In this document: piece by piece, positions 22,952 to 33,808 of the stretch
How the letters are laid out: each line of letters begins with the position of its first letter
Position numbering within the stretch: the first letter of the stretch is position 1
Assembly (NCBI RefSeq): GCF_019649055.1
Contig: NW_026570357.1
Location: forward strand, 62,001 to 126,000
From: Paramacrobiotus metropolitanus
Taxonomy: Eukaryota; Tardigrada; Eutardigrada; Parachela; Macrobiotidae
DNA: 64,000 nt
Direction of reading: 5' to 3'
Program-made: the position numbers and the translations under genes
Notes under the pieces: generated by a model
Told to the model about the DNA's origin: nothing
Database searches by the model: none
What the model saw: the letters and a program-made list of their open reading frames with translations, nothing else

Positions 22952-24418
22952 ATGTCGAGAACATCTGCACCAGCCAAATCCCCACGGAATTCTGGTGCCA
23001 TGTCGGAATCACTGATCGACTTGCTTGGCAAACTGGATGAACGCTTTGGAACTCATACATACGTTCCCACATCTGGCAACAAAAACGTATTCGACCTCAT
23101 CATCCCCGTTATTCGTAAACTGGTGGCGGAATCTTCGTTGTTGTCGGCACGGGTGACTTCTCTGGAATCGGAAAACAGCAAACTGAAGAAAGAACTCGAC
23201 GATGAGCGCCAAATACGAGCAGGCGGCGACGCGGACCTACTCAAATCCGATGAAGACCTGAAAGGCCACATTCACCAAATCGATTTAGATCAAAAGCAAG
23301 ATGTTGGGACCCTCGACGACAAAATTGAAGGATTAAAAGAATCGCATAACGGATTGCTCGAAACAGTAAACGAACTGGTGGCGTGGAAAGAAGCCGCTAC
23401 CGAAGAACCTGAAATCATCGAAATTACAAATGGCGGCGAACCCGGATACGGCAGACAGAATGCGCAACCAGCCTCTACCAGACGAAGTTATGCAAGCGTG
23501 GCCGATCACCGACGTGAATTTTGGAAAGGTGGCCAAGAAATTACTATAGCCAGCCCCTCTCACCGCCGTTTTTATGGAAATGGTATTATGGACACGGAAA
23601 ATGGGCAAACAGACCACGTGCTAATTATACGACCAACAGATATAGAAGAGGCCGAAAATACCAACGCACCTGCAAAGCCAGACCCACAAACCGTCCGAGC
23701 ATTTAAATCTGCTCTACAGGAACACATCCCATGTGAAAGCCGGACATTCGCACTAAAAAATGTTAAGCCGGGCTACGGGAAGTCAGTGATCATGACGTTT
23801 CCTACTCGAGCGGACTACGACAAAGGTAAGGCCGAAATAACTAAGCGAAGCGAAAGTCTGAAATGCTCTGTGTCTGAGCCTAAGAAGAAGATGCCTCGTT
23901 TAATTGTTCGCAAAGTAGATAAGGCCGTAACCAAAACTGAATTTCTGGAAAAATTGATCATTCAAAATTCTTTGGAATACTTTCGGGAAAATTTGAAAAT
24001 TGTCGTAAAATTGGAGAGCGGAAATGAAAGCATTAACACATGCGCGTTTGTAATTGAAACAAGCAGTGGCGCCGCGGATTATTTGTTGAAAAGGGGAAAG
24101 GTTACAATTGATTTTGAACTATGTCCAGTTGAAGAGCATTTCCATGTAATTCAATGCGGCAACTGCTGTCGTTACGGGCACCGAAAGGAGACATGCACTT
24201 TCTTAACACAATGCGGTTTTTGTATTGAGTCTCACCGGTTTGAAAACTGTAATTGCAATTGGGAGGATACTCCGAAATGTGTCAACTGCGTCAGTTCAGG
24301 AAAACAAACAGAAGAAAACCCACACCACGCGTTTGACCATAAGCGATGTCCTGTTTATCACGATACCAGAGTGAAGGTCAGTAAAATTCTAAAATCCCGT
24401 ACGTTTCAAAAAAACTAG
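22952..24418 (+). CDS. LINE ORF1 (gag-like, coiled coil and zinc knuckles)
   Basis: This 488-residue protein probably binds element RNA. The N-terminal third (about residues 55-150) is rich in E, K, L and heptad-like spacing, consistent with a coiled coil. The middle is charged. Near residues 402-415 is an exact C-x2-C-x4-H-x4-C knuckle (CGNCCRYGHRKETC), followed by two further Cys/His clusters. The ATG at 22952 is the first in frame. The frame ends in TAG at 24416-24418, and the seven bases directly before the stop are A AAA AAC, read in the phase required for -1 slippage into ORF2. Confidence 0.85.
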   Translation: MSRTSAPAKSPRNSGAMSESLIDLLGKLDERFGTHTYVPTSGNKNVFDLIIPVIRKLVAESSLLSARVTSLESENSKLKKELDDERQIRAGGDADLLKSDEDLKGHIHQIDLDQKQDVGTLDDKIEGLKESHNGLLETVNELVAWKEAATEEPEIIEITNGGEPGYGRQNAQPASTRRSYASVADHRREFWKGGQEITIASPSHRRFYGNGIMDTENGQTDHVLIIRPTDIEEAENTNAPAKPDPQTVRAFKSALQEHIPCESRTFALKNVKPGYGKSVIMTFPTRADYDKGKAEITKRSESLKCSVSEPKKKMPRLIVRKVDKAVTKTEFLEKLIIQNSLEYFRENLKIVVKLESGNESINTCAFVIETSSGAADYLLKRGKVTIDFELCPVEEHFHVIQCGNCCRYGHRKETCTFLTQCGFCIESHRFENCNCNWEDTPKCVNCVSSGKQTEENPHHAFDHKRCPVYHDTRVKVSKILKSRTFQKN

Positions 24419-27400
24419 CTTCGAAAACGAATAACCCGAATACATATTATTTGTATGAAAAGGCGGCAAGTTCTTCTATAAAAAGGGATGCTGGTTACAG
24501 TCTTGAAAGAAGTGCGCATGTACAGTCCTGGAAGAGAATTCTCTGTAGGTCAGGTTATTGGGCCTCGCAAATAATCGAGAGCAATGGTATCCGGGTTGAT
24601 AGCCGGACACTTGAAAACCAAACAGAATATAGCACAACAAAATTTTACGAAATCGAAAAATATACGGTAAGAAGAGCCACGCTGTTAGATAGAGAACGAA
24701 ATAACTCGTGTGCAAGTCTTATAGATAACTGTAGACAGTGTGCCGTTACTCCACAAGCTGAACTATTTGAGCGTCAATCGGGATCGTTTTGTACTACGGA
24801 TACTAAAGCTGAATACAGATGGCGTCAATCGGAATTTCAAATTAACGATCGGCTGAGCTTAACGGAGCAGTGCGATATTAACGAAAAATTTGTCGGGCTA
24901 CCAAATGTGTCAACGGAACGTAATCGTAGTACCGAACGATCTGTCGGGCTACTCAATTGGTCAACGGAAGAGAGCGGTAATATCAGTGGTACACGTGCAA
25001 CCAGGAACTTGCACACGCGGTTATCGATAGTCTATCTGAACGTTAACGGATTAAAAAGAACGTTCGCTTTGTTCGAAAACGACTTCAGTGAATTCATCAA
25101 AAAACACGATGTGGTTGTACTTGTTGAAACACATCTAAAAAACAAACACGAAATAAAGCAAGTATCCGGCTATCAGACGGTGTCCAAAGTGCGAACGAAT
25201 TTTGCCGGGGGAGGAATCGCAGTGTATGTTAAAAGTGAATTCAAGTCCTGTACTGTCTACGAGCAAGAATCTTATGGTGATATTTTAGCGGTAAAAATAA
25301 ATGTTTCTGCAAACGAAAACGTTGTCGTGGTCTGTGTTTACTTGCCGCCGCTCAATTCGGTTGTCAACGTTGATGACAATGAAAGTTTTGAAAAACTTAC
25401 GGAAATAGTTCAGCGCGCAAGGGCTGAAAGTTACGTACTGTTATGCGGTGACTTTAATGCACGTATAGCAAATCTAAAGCCAAAGCTTTGGAAAGCGGAT
25501 GTAAACCGGGAAAATGAATCAGGAAGTATCGAATACGTCAATTTACAGAACGTGGATACACAGGCTACTCGACCGACAGCTCGAGGTAGAAAACTTGTTG
25601 AATTTTGCAGTGTAAACGGTATGACACCGCTTAATGGGTTGCAGTACTTTGAAAAATCATTTCCATCAAAATTTACTTGCATACATTATAACGGTCACTC
25701 AGTCGTCGACTATTTGATAGTTTATCAACAGAGCGTGGAAAAGATTTTGGAGTTCGACATCTTAGAAAATCTTGATTTTTCAGATCATTTACCGCTCAGA
25801 ATATTGTTAAACATGGACATCGCGAGGTCAATCAAAAACACCAAGAAGAAGGAAAGTGATATGCACCCGTTTTTAACGATGAACATTGAAAGTGTATTAT
25901 GCTTTTTATTCAGTGGTAATAACTTCCAGCACAACAATTATGGCGATATATCCTTGTTTAACAGCGTTGTCGAATATGTGCGGGCGAACATTCGGAAACA
26001 GAAAATACCTTTCGATCCCTTTACACCAGAACTCCAGGTATTACAGAACGAAATTCTTGAGCTTAAGAACGTCAAAATACAGTGCTGGAAAATTATGACT
26101 GCAAATAACACTGAAGAAACACGTGAGGTTTTTTGGTCGGCCAGGAAGAAGTTCCGAAAAAAAGTTTTGCAATACAACAGCATTTACGAGCGGATATATT
26201 GGGAAAAAGTGAAACATTTACAGCGCGAGAACCCAAAAATGTTTTGGAAAATGTTAAGCTTCAGGAAAAATGAAGACAGTTGTACTTCCGTTGTTCCTAT
26301 CAGCTTGAATGACCTATACGAGTATTTTAAACAAAAGGCTTCCTATGATTCTGCGGTAAGTAAAACACCACATATTAACCTTTCACCTTCGATACCAGTC
26401 CTCGATTCTGAAATAACTGTGAACGAAATCCAACGAGTAGTCGCAAAAGTAGCCGCTACAAGCAGCAGCGGCTCATTTCCGTTGTGCACTGAAATTTTCA
26501 AAAAAATGTGTAAAAATCAGCAGTTTTTGCAAATCCTAGCAAATACGTTTAATCACGTATTTGAATCTGGCATTATTCCACAAGAATGGTTGAACGGCAC
26601 ACTTACACCGGTACCGAAACCAGGAAAAGCCCACAGTCCAGAAAATTGTCGTCCGGTAGTTGTCGAACCACTGCCCATGCGTTTGCTGTCATCAATCTTG
26701 GCGAAGCGAATCGAACTGTGGGCGCACATCGAAGATGACCAGGGTGGGTTTCGAGAAGGCAGGAACACTTTTGACCAAATATACATACTGCACATCATCT
26801 GCGAAAAATACGCTTTTCGTAAAAAGCCGATTTTTCTTGCTTTTATCGATTTTTCTAGTGCGTTTGACACAGTTTGTCACCAGAAGTTATGGGAACGTTT
26901 GACTGAGTTAGGAATTTCGTTAAAAATGTTAAGATTTTTGAAAAACATGTATGGAGCGGCAAAAAACTGCGTAAAATGGAACAAAGAATCGTCAGGATCT
27001 TTCCCGTTAGAAAAGGGTGTTAGGCAGGGCGATCCGTCATCAGGAATGTTGTTCGATCTATACGTTGACCCTTTAACAAAATATGTAAGAGAAGGGCGTG
27101 TAACAGATATTGCACTGGGAGATCTCCCTGTGTACCTCCTGAAGTTTGCCGATGATATCGTATTGATAAGCGAAAACGAAGAGGAACTGTTGATTTCGGT
27201 AGATCGATTAAGTCAGTTTGCACAAGAACACGAGCTGATAATTAACTACGCCAAATCGTTTTGTATGGTGGCGAAAGGTGCTATTCGAAGACAAATTTCC
27301 TGCCACATTGAAATCGATGGTCGAAAATTAGAACAGGTTCCAGAATTTCGGTATCTAGGTTTCGTGTTAAACGAACAATGCGATCTTAAGAAGTCTGCTA

Positions 27401-28407
27401 AGCATTTAACAGAGCGGGTAAAAATGGGATACAACATGGCAATACAGAAAGTATCAGGGATAAAAACCGGGTTCACATGGAAGACTGCACAAATAATTTT
27501 CGAAGCAGTCGTGGGAAGCGTGCTAACCTATGGCTCGGAATTATGCGGAAAAAACAGCGAAATTGACAAAGTGCAGATCAACTTTGCCAAGCGAATTTTC
27601 AGTCTCAGAAGCACTACGAACACCGATGCAATTTTGTACCTTTTGAATCTGCTACCACTCAGTCTCAGACAAGTACGTCAGCAGATGCGGTTTTTCGAAA
27701 AGCTCAGTCGCGCAAACTCAGGGACGTTTCTACGAGCGGCTTTTGAGGAAAGCATTTTGGTTGGCAAAAGCAGAAAGAGATGCTGGATAAAAAATGCGCT
27801 TAGGGAATTACCGGAAGAAATCGAAATTAACCTAACAAACACGGTCCAAGATATTCGTAATCAGCTGGCACAGCTGAATTCAGTTGACATAATGACGAGA
27901 CTCGAGAAAACATTCCGGGCGAATCTATTTAAGTCGGTACAGGATAATGCTGCCAGGAGCAGCAGGTTGCATTTTTTATTTCAGTGTCTACCGGTAAGCG
28001 GAGAAGTGGACTTGTTGAAAACGATGCCTGTGATAATAAGCGGAAACTGGGTAAAAATGTTGACTTCCGGTCACTATCTGGCTGTGGAAACAGGAAGATG
28101 GAACGGTTTGTCACGAGAGGAGCGGATATGTAACTTCTGTGAGGTCGTGGAAGACGAGTATCATGCACTGAATGAATGTCCGGGATACTTTCCACACAGG
28201 GAGAAACTAAAAGAGCGACTAGCTTTCCATGACCTTTCAATACCGGATGGCGAGCTAGTGGAAACAATGCAGAACTTACTACGAAAAAAGGACACGCCGA
28301 CGGAGCACGATAAAACGCTGTTCTTTTGTTTAAGCAATTTTTTTAACCAGATCTTGAAAGATAGCCGCAAAGTATTTTGCGGCGAATTGTTACTGCTGCC
28401 TGTGTAA
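24385..28407 (+). CDS. LINE ORF2 (APE endonuclease, reverse transcriptase)
   Basis: The frame is open from 24385, just after TAA at 24382-24384, to TAA at 28405-28407. Residue numbers below count from 24451. An APE-like endonuclease starts near 191 (LSIVYLNVNGL) with CGDFNAR at 332 and SDHLPLR at 444. The reverse transcriptase has AFIDFSSAFDT near 796, RQGDPSSGMLFDLYVDPL, and FADDIVLIS near 899. A C-terminal C-x2-C...H-x4-C zinc motif lies near 1225-1243. There is no ATG in this frame before 25621, which is inside the endonuclease. Normal initiation therefore cannot make the full protein, while a -1 shift at 24409-24415 would. Confidence 0.88.
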   Translation, partial: NSKIPYVSKKLASKTNNPNTYYLYEKAASSSIKRDAGYSLERSAHVQSWKRILCRSGYWASQIIESNGIRVDSRTLENQTEYSTTKFYEIEKYTVRRATLLDRERNNSCASLIDNCRQCAVTPQAELFERQSGSFCTTDTKAEYRWRQSEFQINDRLSLTEQCDINEKFVGLPNVSTERNRSTERSVGLLNWSTEESGNISGTRATRNLHTRLSIVYLNVNGLKRTFALFENDFSEFIKKHDVVVLVETHLKNKHEIKQVSGYQTVSKVRTNFAGGGIAVYVKSEFKSCTVYEQESYGDILAVKINVSANENVVVVCVYLPPLNSVVNVDDNESFEKLTEIVQRARAESYVLLCGDFNARIANLKPKLWKADVNRENESGSIEYVNLQNVDTQATRPTARGRKLVEFCSVNGMTPLNGLQYFEKSFPSKFTCIHYNGHSVVDYLIVYQQSVEKILEFDILENLDFSDHLPLRILLNMDIARSIKNTKKKESDMHPFLTMNIESVLCFLFSGNNFQHNNYGDISLFNSVVEYVRANIRKQKIPFDPFTPELQVLQNEILELKNVKIQCWKIMTANNTEETREVFWSARKKFRKKVLQYNSIYERIYWEKVKHLQRENPKMFWKMLSFRKNEDSCTSVVPISLNDLYEYFKQKASYDSAVSKTPHINLSPSIPVLDSEITVNEIQRVVAKVAATSSSGSFPLCTEIFKKMCKNQQFLQILANTFNHVFESGIIPQEWLNGTLTPVPKPGKAHSPENCRPVVVEPLPMRLLSSILAKRIELWAHIEDDQGGFREGRNTFDQIYILHIICEKYAFRKKPIFLAFIDFSSAFDTVCHQKLWERLTELGISLKMLRFLKNMYGAAKNCVKWNKESSGSFPLEKGVRQGDPSSGMLFDLYVDPLTKYVREGRVTDIALGDLPVYLLKFADDIVLISENEEELLISVDRLSQFAQEHELIINYAKSFCMVAKGAIRRQISCHIEIDGRKLEQVPEFRYLGFVLNEQCDLKKSAKHLTERVKMGYNMAIQKVSGIKTGFTWKTAQIIFEAVVGSVLTYGSELCGKNSEIDKVQINFAKRIFSLRSTTNTDAILYLLNLLPLSLRQVRQQMRFFEKLSRANSGTFLRAAFEESILVGKSRKRCWIKNALRELPEEIEINLTNTVQDIRNQLAQLNSVDIMTRLEKTFRANLFKSVQDNAARSSRLHFLFQCLPVSGEVDLLKTMPVIISGNWVKMLTSGHYLAVETGRWNGLSREERICNFCEVVEDEYHALNECPGYFPHREKLKERLAFHDLSIPDGELVETMQNLLRKKDTPTEHDKTLFFCLSNFFNQILKDSRKVFCGELLLLPV
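24409..24415 (+). promoter_or_regulatory. Putative -1 ribosomal frameshift site A AAA AAC
   Basis: In the ORF1 frame the bases read CAA AAA AAC TAG, so the canonical X XXY YYZ heptamer A AAA AAC occupies the last seven bases before the stop. Slipping back by one base continues as CTA GCT TCG, which is the ORF2 frame. Only a weak 4-bp hairpin (TTCG-AAAA-CGAA) is visible just downstream. The stop codon next to the slip site may itself cause pausing. The heptamer type is known from retroviral and coronaviral frameshifting; its use here is inferred. Confidence 0.6.
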
Positions 28408-28894
28408 AGCTTTCTGCAACTAAAATGCAGTTGAATCCATAAACTCACCTTCCTTTTGTTTTACGTACATCATGTTTTACATCGCCTTTTGTTTTACGTT
28501 TTACATTGTTAACTTGTTATGTTTGATACTATTTTCTTGACATCATCGATGTTTGTTCTGCAAAAGCTATAATTTTACACCTAATCATACGGCACAACGC
28601 ATGGTGTGCCCCTGCCAGAAGAAATCTGGGGGAATAAAGTTGTCTTGTCTTGTCTTGCACGCACTCGCTCACTATACTGTCGGTCTAGCCCCGCCTCTGG
28701 CTTTACGTCTCGGATGGTCACCGTTTGTATCGCTCGTGTTGGATTGTGCTAGTAAAAACGCGTACCAATAGAATTCACAAATTACTGCATTAGTAGTACA
28801 AAATGAAATAAAAAACTTTTTTTTTCTTTTTAGAGTAACCTTCTTTTATTGATTTAGTTAGCAGGAAGAAGTATAAACATCACATTCCGAAACA

Positions 28895-30270
28895 TTACAA
28901 AACAAAATAAACAGCATTAAGACCGTCCGAACGTGGAACAGTCGACGTTATCGACAGCGCATTTCCTCTCTGTATTTCAATGCTAAGACGCTGTAGCAAA
29001 AACTCGTAAGAGCGTGCTTCTCCACTAGCATCCTTTAACCGCCTCCCCAGTTCGCGTAAGAACTTCAGACAGGCTGGGCCGGTGACACCGGAAGTCTCAA
29101 AAGCTAAAGGTTCAAAGTCGTACTCATTGGCTAGGTAGTCGTACTTCCGGCGCTTTTCTTCTTCCGCTTTCCTTGCTGCTTCTCCGGCTTTGCTACTGCT
29201 ACTGATGACATTAGATAAGGCAAACGAGTCCATGCGTGTGACATCCCAAGCAAGCCGTCGTCCGTTTCTCCAAGGCAGCTGTGATACACCATCCGGCCGC
29301 CGTTCATCGACGTCACTGGTCCCTCGCGGTTCAAGTACAGCCGGTATATTGGCGGTGACTAAGCTTCTTCGGATCACTTCATTCAAGGCCGAATGCCGTA
29401 TGAAACGGCCTGCGCTCTTTTTACATGACAGTCCATGATGACCATATTTGTCCACGGGTAAGCGACAGTCAGTGCACAGATGAGGACTGCAGAGGGGCGC
29501 ACCGATCCGTAGTCCGACCGCTACACGGAAGCTCTCATCCGACATCAATGTTCCAAGAGAAGGCGTAGGTAGAGCGTTCAGCCATTTCCCCGATTCCGGT
29601 TGAGCAACTGCAAGCAAACGCGCACGGTGGGTTATGTCATTCGCAAACGTGTTCATGATAACTTCGCAAGTTTTCTTCACTAAAGCGGCGTCCCACACTT
29701 TTTGTAATCGCCGAAGCTTTTCTGGTGGTAGCTCAGCACCCGATGCTGATTGCCACAACTGGTGCACCAAGTCACGACTCTCCGATCCAGAGGTAATGTC
29801 GGAAACCAGAGACGATGTGGCATAAACCGAAGCCAAATAGGCTGGAGTTGCTAGTTCTGCCACACGTCTGATTCCCAAACCACCACATGAAACGGGGAGC
29901 TATGCTTGGGCCCAAGTGACACCGTCAATCTGAACGTTTGCTACCGACTCTAAGGCTAATCTGGCAACGCTGTCAATTTTGTCCAGCTCATCACCGCATA
30001 GCCAAGTTGGTCATGCTCGAAGTAAATAATTCATCTTGGGAACACAAATGCAGGTTCGCAGAAGGAAGTAGGCCTGGTGTGCAGGCAATATACTTAGCTT
30101 CGAGGAAAGTCTCTCCGGGTCCTGTGTCTTCTTAAGAATTGCGTCCGGGATTCCAGCCTGCAAAAGAGGAGCACCGAGCAGTGACAGTTCACTTTCGTCA
30201 GGCTGCAAAAATTCGGGGTGACACTTGCTAAATGTCTGTCGTACAATTTCGCGTTCTTTTAATGTTCCCC
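28895..30270 (-). pseudogene. Retroelement pol C-terminal half, two nonsense codons
   Basis: On the minus strand a single frame runs from about 30270 to 28895. It starts with a post-RT block (LSLLGAPLL...AYFLLRTCICVPKMNYLLRA), then GLGIRRVAELA, a C-x2-C...HGLSC zinc motif, RPDGVSQLPW...AWDVT and LQRLSIEIQRGNA. It matches the fragments at 20.3-21.3 and 40.6-41.6 kb. Two in-frame stops (TGA near 30009, TAG near 29898) interrupt it, and the reverse transcriptase palm is missing. A repeated GTTCCCCCAAATACAA motif (30265-30305) marks the broken 5' end. Confidence 0.75.
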
Positions 30271-30576
30271 CAAATACAAAAAAAAATAAGTTCCCCCAAA
30301 TACAATAAAAAACCAACACATACACATGATAAAATGTCATAAGAGGTACAGCAGCGTGCAACCCTGTGGACAAATTGTGCTTATAAAGCAACAGGTTACA
30401 GTAATCGATTTTAGCGCGAAGTTGACGCTCGAATGTTTGCCACTGCACTACGTTGACTATATACGAATGCTCTATTATTTTGTCGACAGGCAGAGTACTG
30501 GTTATATACACCTTACACCACAGGATGGAAACAAAAGACCGGATAAACAGAAACTGCCAGTGCTCATACGGAGCCC

Positions 30577-30750
30577 TTAGACACGGTGTCGTGGCCAGTG
30601 TGCCGCACTCTTTAGAAGGGCGTACATCGCCACCGCGGCTAGCTTGGTCAACTTCGTCACATCCAGTTGGCGCAGTTCTTTCTCCTTCCACTGGCAACCG
30701 CGATAGTGCGTCGATAACCGCGGATCCACGCTTTGGTAGTAATACAGACC
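30577..30750 (-). pseudogene. Exon C of copy 7 (exon B missing)
   Basis: This 58-codon open exon on the minus strand starts after TTTACAG and ends TAA. It has YQSVDPR, then W and an LDVTKLTKLAAVAM block. The nearest upstream family sequence on this strand is an exon A fragment at 34411-34668. A gypsy element lies between them and no exon B is present. It is treated as the 3' remnant of a copy broken by retroelement insertion and deletion. Confidence 0.6.
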
Positions 30751-30987
30751 CTGTAAACATCAGCTCAGTAGTCGTTCTGCGTTTAATGACTGGTGGACAA
30801 AATTGATGTGCACGAGCCGCATGTGACATCCAGCAATGGTGGACAACAGACTGGGATGTTAAAAGTAAAATATTGCTGCATAACTAGCATAGAAGGTCGT
30901 AACCGCCCTTAGGGCAAGCGGGCGGCGTTGTTAAGCTTTTAATGTAGAAAGTAGGTGTCACGGCGTAATAATAAACAGGAATATTTA

Positions 30988-33340
30988 TTAGCACTCGCTT
31001 GGTCGCAGGAGCATTGTCCCGTGGAATGGACCGGCGAAATCCATGTGGAGCCGTTTCCATGGCGCAACGGGGACTTCCCACTGCGACAGTGGCACTTTGG
31101 CCGTTTCCTTCGCTCGCTCGGAACAGATGCGACACTCTTTCGAGATGCGCTCAATGTCCGCATCCATGTGTGGCCACCAGCAGTATCCCCGGGCCTCACC
31201 CTTCATCTTCCCCGCGCCCATGTGGGCGGCATGCAGGTAGTCGAGTATTTCCTGTCGGTGTTTCGCTGGTATGACTGTCCGGGAGCCCCAGCAGATGCAG
31301 TCATTTACCACCACCAGGTCGTGTTCGAGTCGTTTGTACGGACGCAGGTGTTCTTCGACAGAGGCAGGCCAACCAGTCATGACGTACTCGAACACTCTGG
31401 ACAGTTCCGGGTCGCGGGCGGTCTCTAGTGCAATGGCTTCGACTGCCACGGGGAAACGGGACACGTTATCTAGGTGGATTGCGTTCACCACGCTGTCCAT
31501 CCCCAGCCCGTAGAGTCCGTCCAGCTCCGTCGAATGCAGCGGTAGGCGGCTGAGGCCGTCCGCCTGGCCGAAGTCCTCCGTCCGGCGGTACTCGATGCTG
31601 AAGGAGTACCCCATCATCATGAGCGCCCATCGCTGCAAACGGTTTGCTGTCACCACTGGAACTCCCTTCTTGGTACCGAAAACGCTCAGAAGCGGCTTGT
31701 GGTCAGTACACAGAGTAAACTCGCGCCCGGCGATGTACTGATGGAACTTCCGGCAGCCAAAGACGAGTGCCAGGGCTTCCTTTTCTATCTGTCCGTAGTT
31801 CTTCTCGGCCGTTGTCAGGGTCTTGGACGCATGGGCAATCGGGCGTTCCGTTCCGTCTGGGAAACGGTGGCATATCACGGCACCGACGCCATACTGGGAC
31901 GCGTCCGCCGCAAGGACCAATGGCATCCGCGGGTCAGAGTGGACCAGGAAGGTTGCGCGGACAATTTGGTCCTTCAGGGACAGGAACTGGGACTCGCAGT
32001 CCTTGGACCAAGACCAGGGAACTCCGGTCTTCAGGAGGGCATGGAACGGGGCACACTTCCCGGAAAGGTCGCGGACGAACTTCCCGTAGTGGTTAACCAA
32101 ACCCAAAAACGCGCGGAGCTCACTGATGTTGCTGGGACGGGCCATTTCTCGGAGAGCCTTCACTCGATCCTGGGAGATGTGGCGACCTTGGTGGTCCACC
32201 ACGAACCCCAGATACTGTGACACTTGCTCCGTTTGAGCGTGAACCCGTGCTCCTCCAAACGCTGAAGGACCTTCTCCAGGTTCCTCAGGTGCTCCTCTTC
32301 GGTCGCCCCGGTGACAATGATGTCATCGAGATAGATGGCCACGCCCTCGCAGCCTTGGAGGACGCTTGCCATTATCTGTTGAAAGATGCTGGGGCCGCAC
32401 GCCACGCCAAAAGGAAGGCTGTTGTATCGGAACAACCCCTTGTGGGTATTGATTACCACCAGTTTGTTACTGTCGTCGTCCAGCTCGACTTGGGCGTACG
32501 CCTCCGCCAGGTCAAGGGTGGTGAATTTCCGACCGCCATTGAGCTTGGCAAAGAGCTCATCCGGTGTCGGCAGCGGATACTGCTGGACATCGAGGGCGTC
32601 ATTCAGGCCCGTGCTAAGGTCGGCACAGGTGCGGATGTCCCCATCCCGCTTCTGCGCGGTCACCACCGGAGCTGCCCAGTCCGCCCGCTCGACCGGAGTC
32701 AGGATCCCTTTCTCCACGAGGCGGTCCAGGTCGCGCTCCAGGGCTTCCCGGAATGCAAACGGTACTGGCCGCGCCTTTCGAAACACCGGCACGGCTCCGG
32801 GTTTCAAGTGCAGGTGTGCTTTGTAGTGACGGCAATGGCCTAACTCTTCGCGGAACACAGCGCTGTGTTTGCCAGCAGCTCCTCCACTGTGATTCCGGAG
32901 ACGGCCGACACGGAGGCTGACTGGAGATCTCGTAGGCTCAATCGGCTCAGGTCGAGGGCCCGGATCCAGTCTCTTCCCAGCACATTGCCGCCACTGGCCA
33001 CAACGATAACGGGTAGCGCCTTGCTGTTCCGACCGTGCGTGACGTCTACTGTCACGGTCCCAATGACCTTCAGGGCGTGGCCCGTGAAGCTTCGCAGGAG
33101 GGACGTGTATGGCGACAGCTTCGGTGATCCCAGCGACCTCCACGTGTCAGCAGTCACAATAGCGTGACACTAGAGCCTGTATCCAGGACAGGTGACACAG
33201 GAACGCCGTTAAGCTTGAGCGGCACATGGATGGATCGCCCGGCAGCTGCTTCGACAGACAGCACATCCAGCTCCTCCTCCACGAGAAAAGTTTCGCGTCC
33301 ACCTCGTCTGAGGTGGACGCGAATGGTTGGCCGAAGTGTT
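30988..33340 (-). mobile_element. Decayed Ty3/gypsy retrotransposon (PR-RT-RH-IN, truncated)
   Basis: Reading the minus strand: a protease with LDTGSSV near 33175-33190 and a GRDW block; then a reverse transcriptase with LDLAEAYAQVELD and YLDDIIVTGA; then RNase H (DASQYGVGAVI, TDHKPL); an integrase zinc domain (H-x3-H...C-x2-C near 31110-31200); and the first residues of the integrase core before the frame ends at 30988. Several frameshifts separate the blocks, at about 33160, 32840-32900 and 32200; the last also lost a few codons. No LTRs and no gag or integrase remainder were found. It is not functional. Confidence 0.85.
33292..33323. other. Perfect 14-bp hairpin
   Basis: TTCGCGTCCACCTC and GAGGTGGACGCGAA are exact reverse complements with loop GTCT. 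The hairpin lies at the upstream edge of the recognisable gypsy protease region and reads through as coding-like sequence. Confidence 0.6.
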
Positions 33341-33731
33341 ACAGGCTGAGAAAATCACATGGTGTCCTAAACGGCTTGGAAGGAGGGCAGTGAATGAGCT
33401 GACTACCGCGAAAGATGACCTTCTAGTTACAGTAGAAGACGTGATACTGATTCGTTCTAGGCTGGCTGATTTACCTAACCGTCCTATTATAGGCTGGAAA
33501 GCCTGATGTACTTAACTCGATGCCAGAAAAAATTGCTGTACTATTATCCGAATAAAACTGCATTACTAATTTTAAGAAAACAAATTCTGTTATATATATG
33601 TATATATGTATACTTATATATGGTCTGTTATTTTTACGGTCATAGCAACTGTAAAAAATGATAACATAAATTTTTGGAATATGTGAGTTATATTCCTTTC
33701 ACATAATATTATTAAAACTTTTAATTCAAAA

Positions 33732-33808
33732 AAGGGTGCCTATAATAAACGGGGTGTGAAAAGGGGTGCCTATAATAAACGGGGGTTTTAGGGGGTGCCT
33801 ATAACGGT
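33732..33808. repeat. Short tandem repeat, GGGGTGCCTATAA unit
   Basis: Three imperfect copies of a unit GGGTGCCTATAATAAACGGG lie in a row, the last cut to GGGGGTGCCTATAACGG. They lie in AT-rich sequence between the gypsy remnant and the exon A fragment of copy 7. Confidence 0.75.

Larger units (their letters stand above)
22900..28657 (+). mobile_element. Full-length non-LTR retrotransposon (EN + RT, two ORFs)
   Basis: The two long open frames (22952-24418 and 24385-28407) have no internal stop and cover gag-like, endonuclease, reverse transcriptase and C-terminal zinc parts. A 3' UTR of about 230 bp follows, with AATAAA at 28635 and a short TTGTC-type repeat at 28640-28657 that marks the likely 3' terminus. 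The 5' boundary was not located precisely and no target duplication was confirmed. The intact frames suggest a recent insertion. It lies between copy 6 and a decayed retroelement. An APE-type endonuclease and an FADD palm motif place it in the CR1/Jockey/I-like range. Confidence 0.85.

Noticed and set aside
24451-24453. TTG as the start codon of LINE ORF2
   Set aside because: Non-AUG initiation is possible, but the frame is open upstream across an exact -1 slip site, which explains the arrangement better.
31699-32220. 173-residue plus-strand protein
   Set aside because: It lies opposite the RNase H and reverse transcriptase region of the gypsy element and shows no motif of its own.
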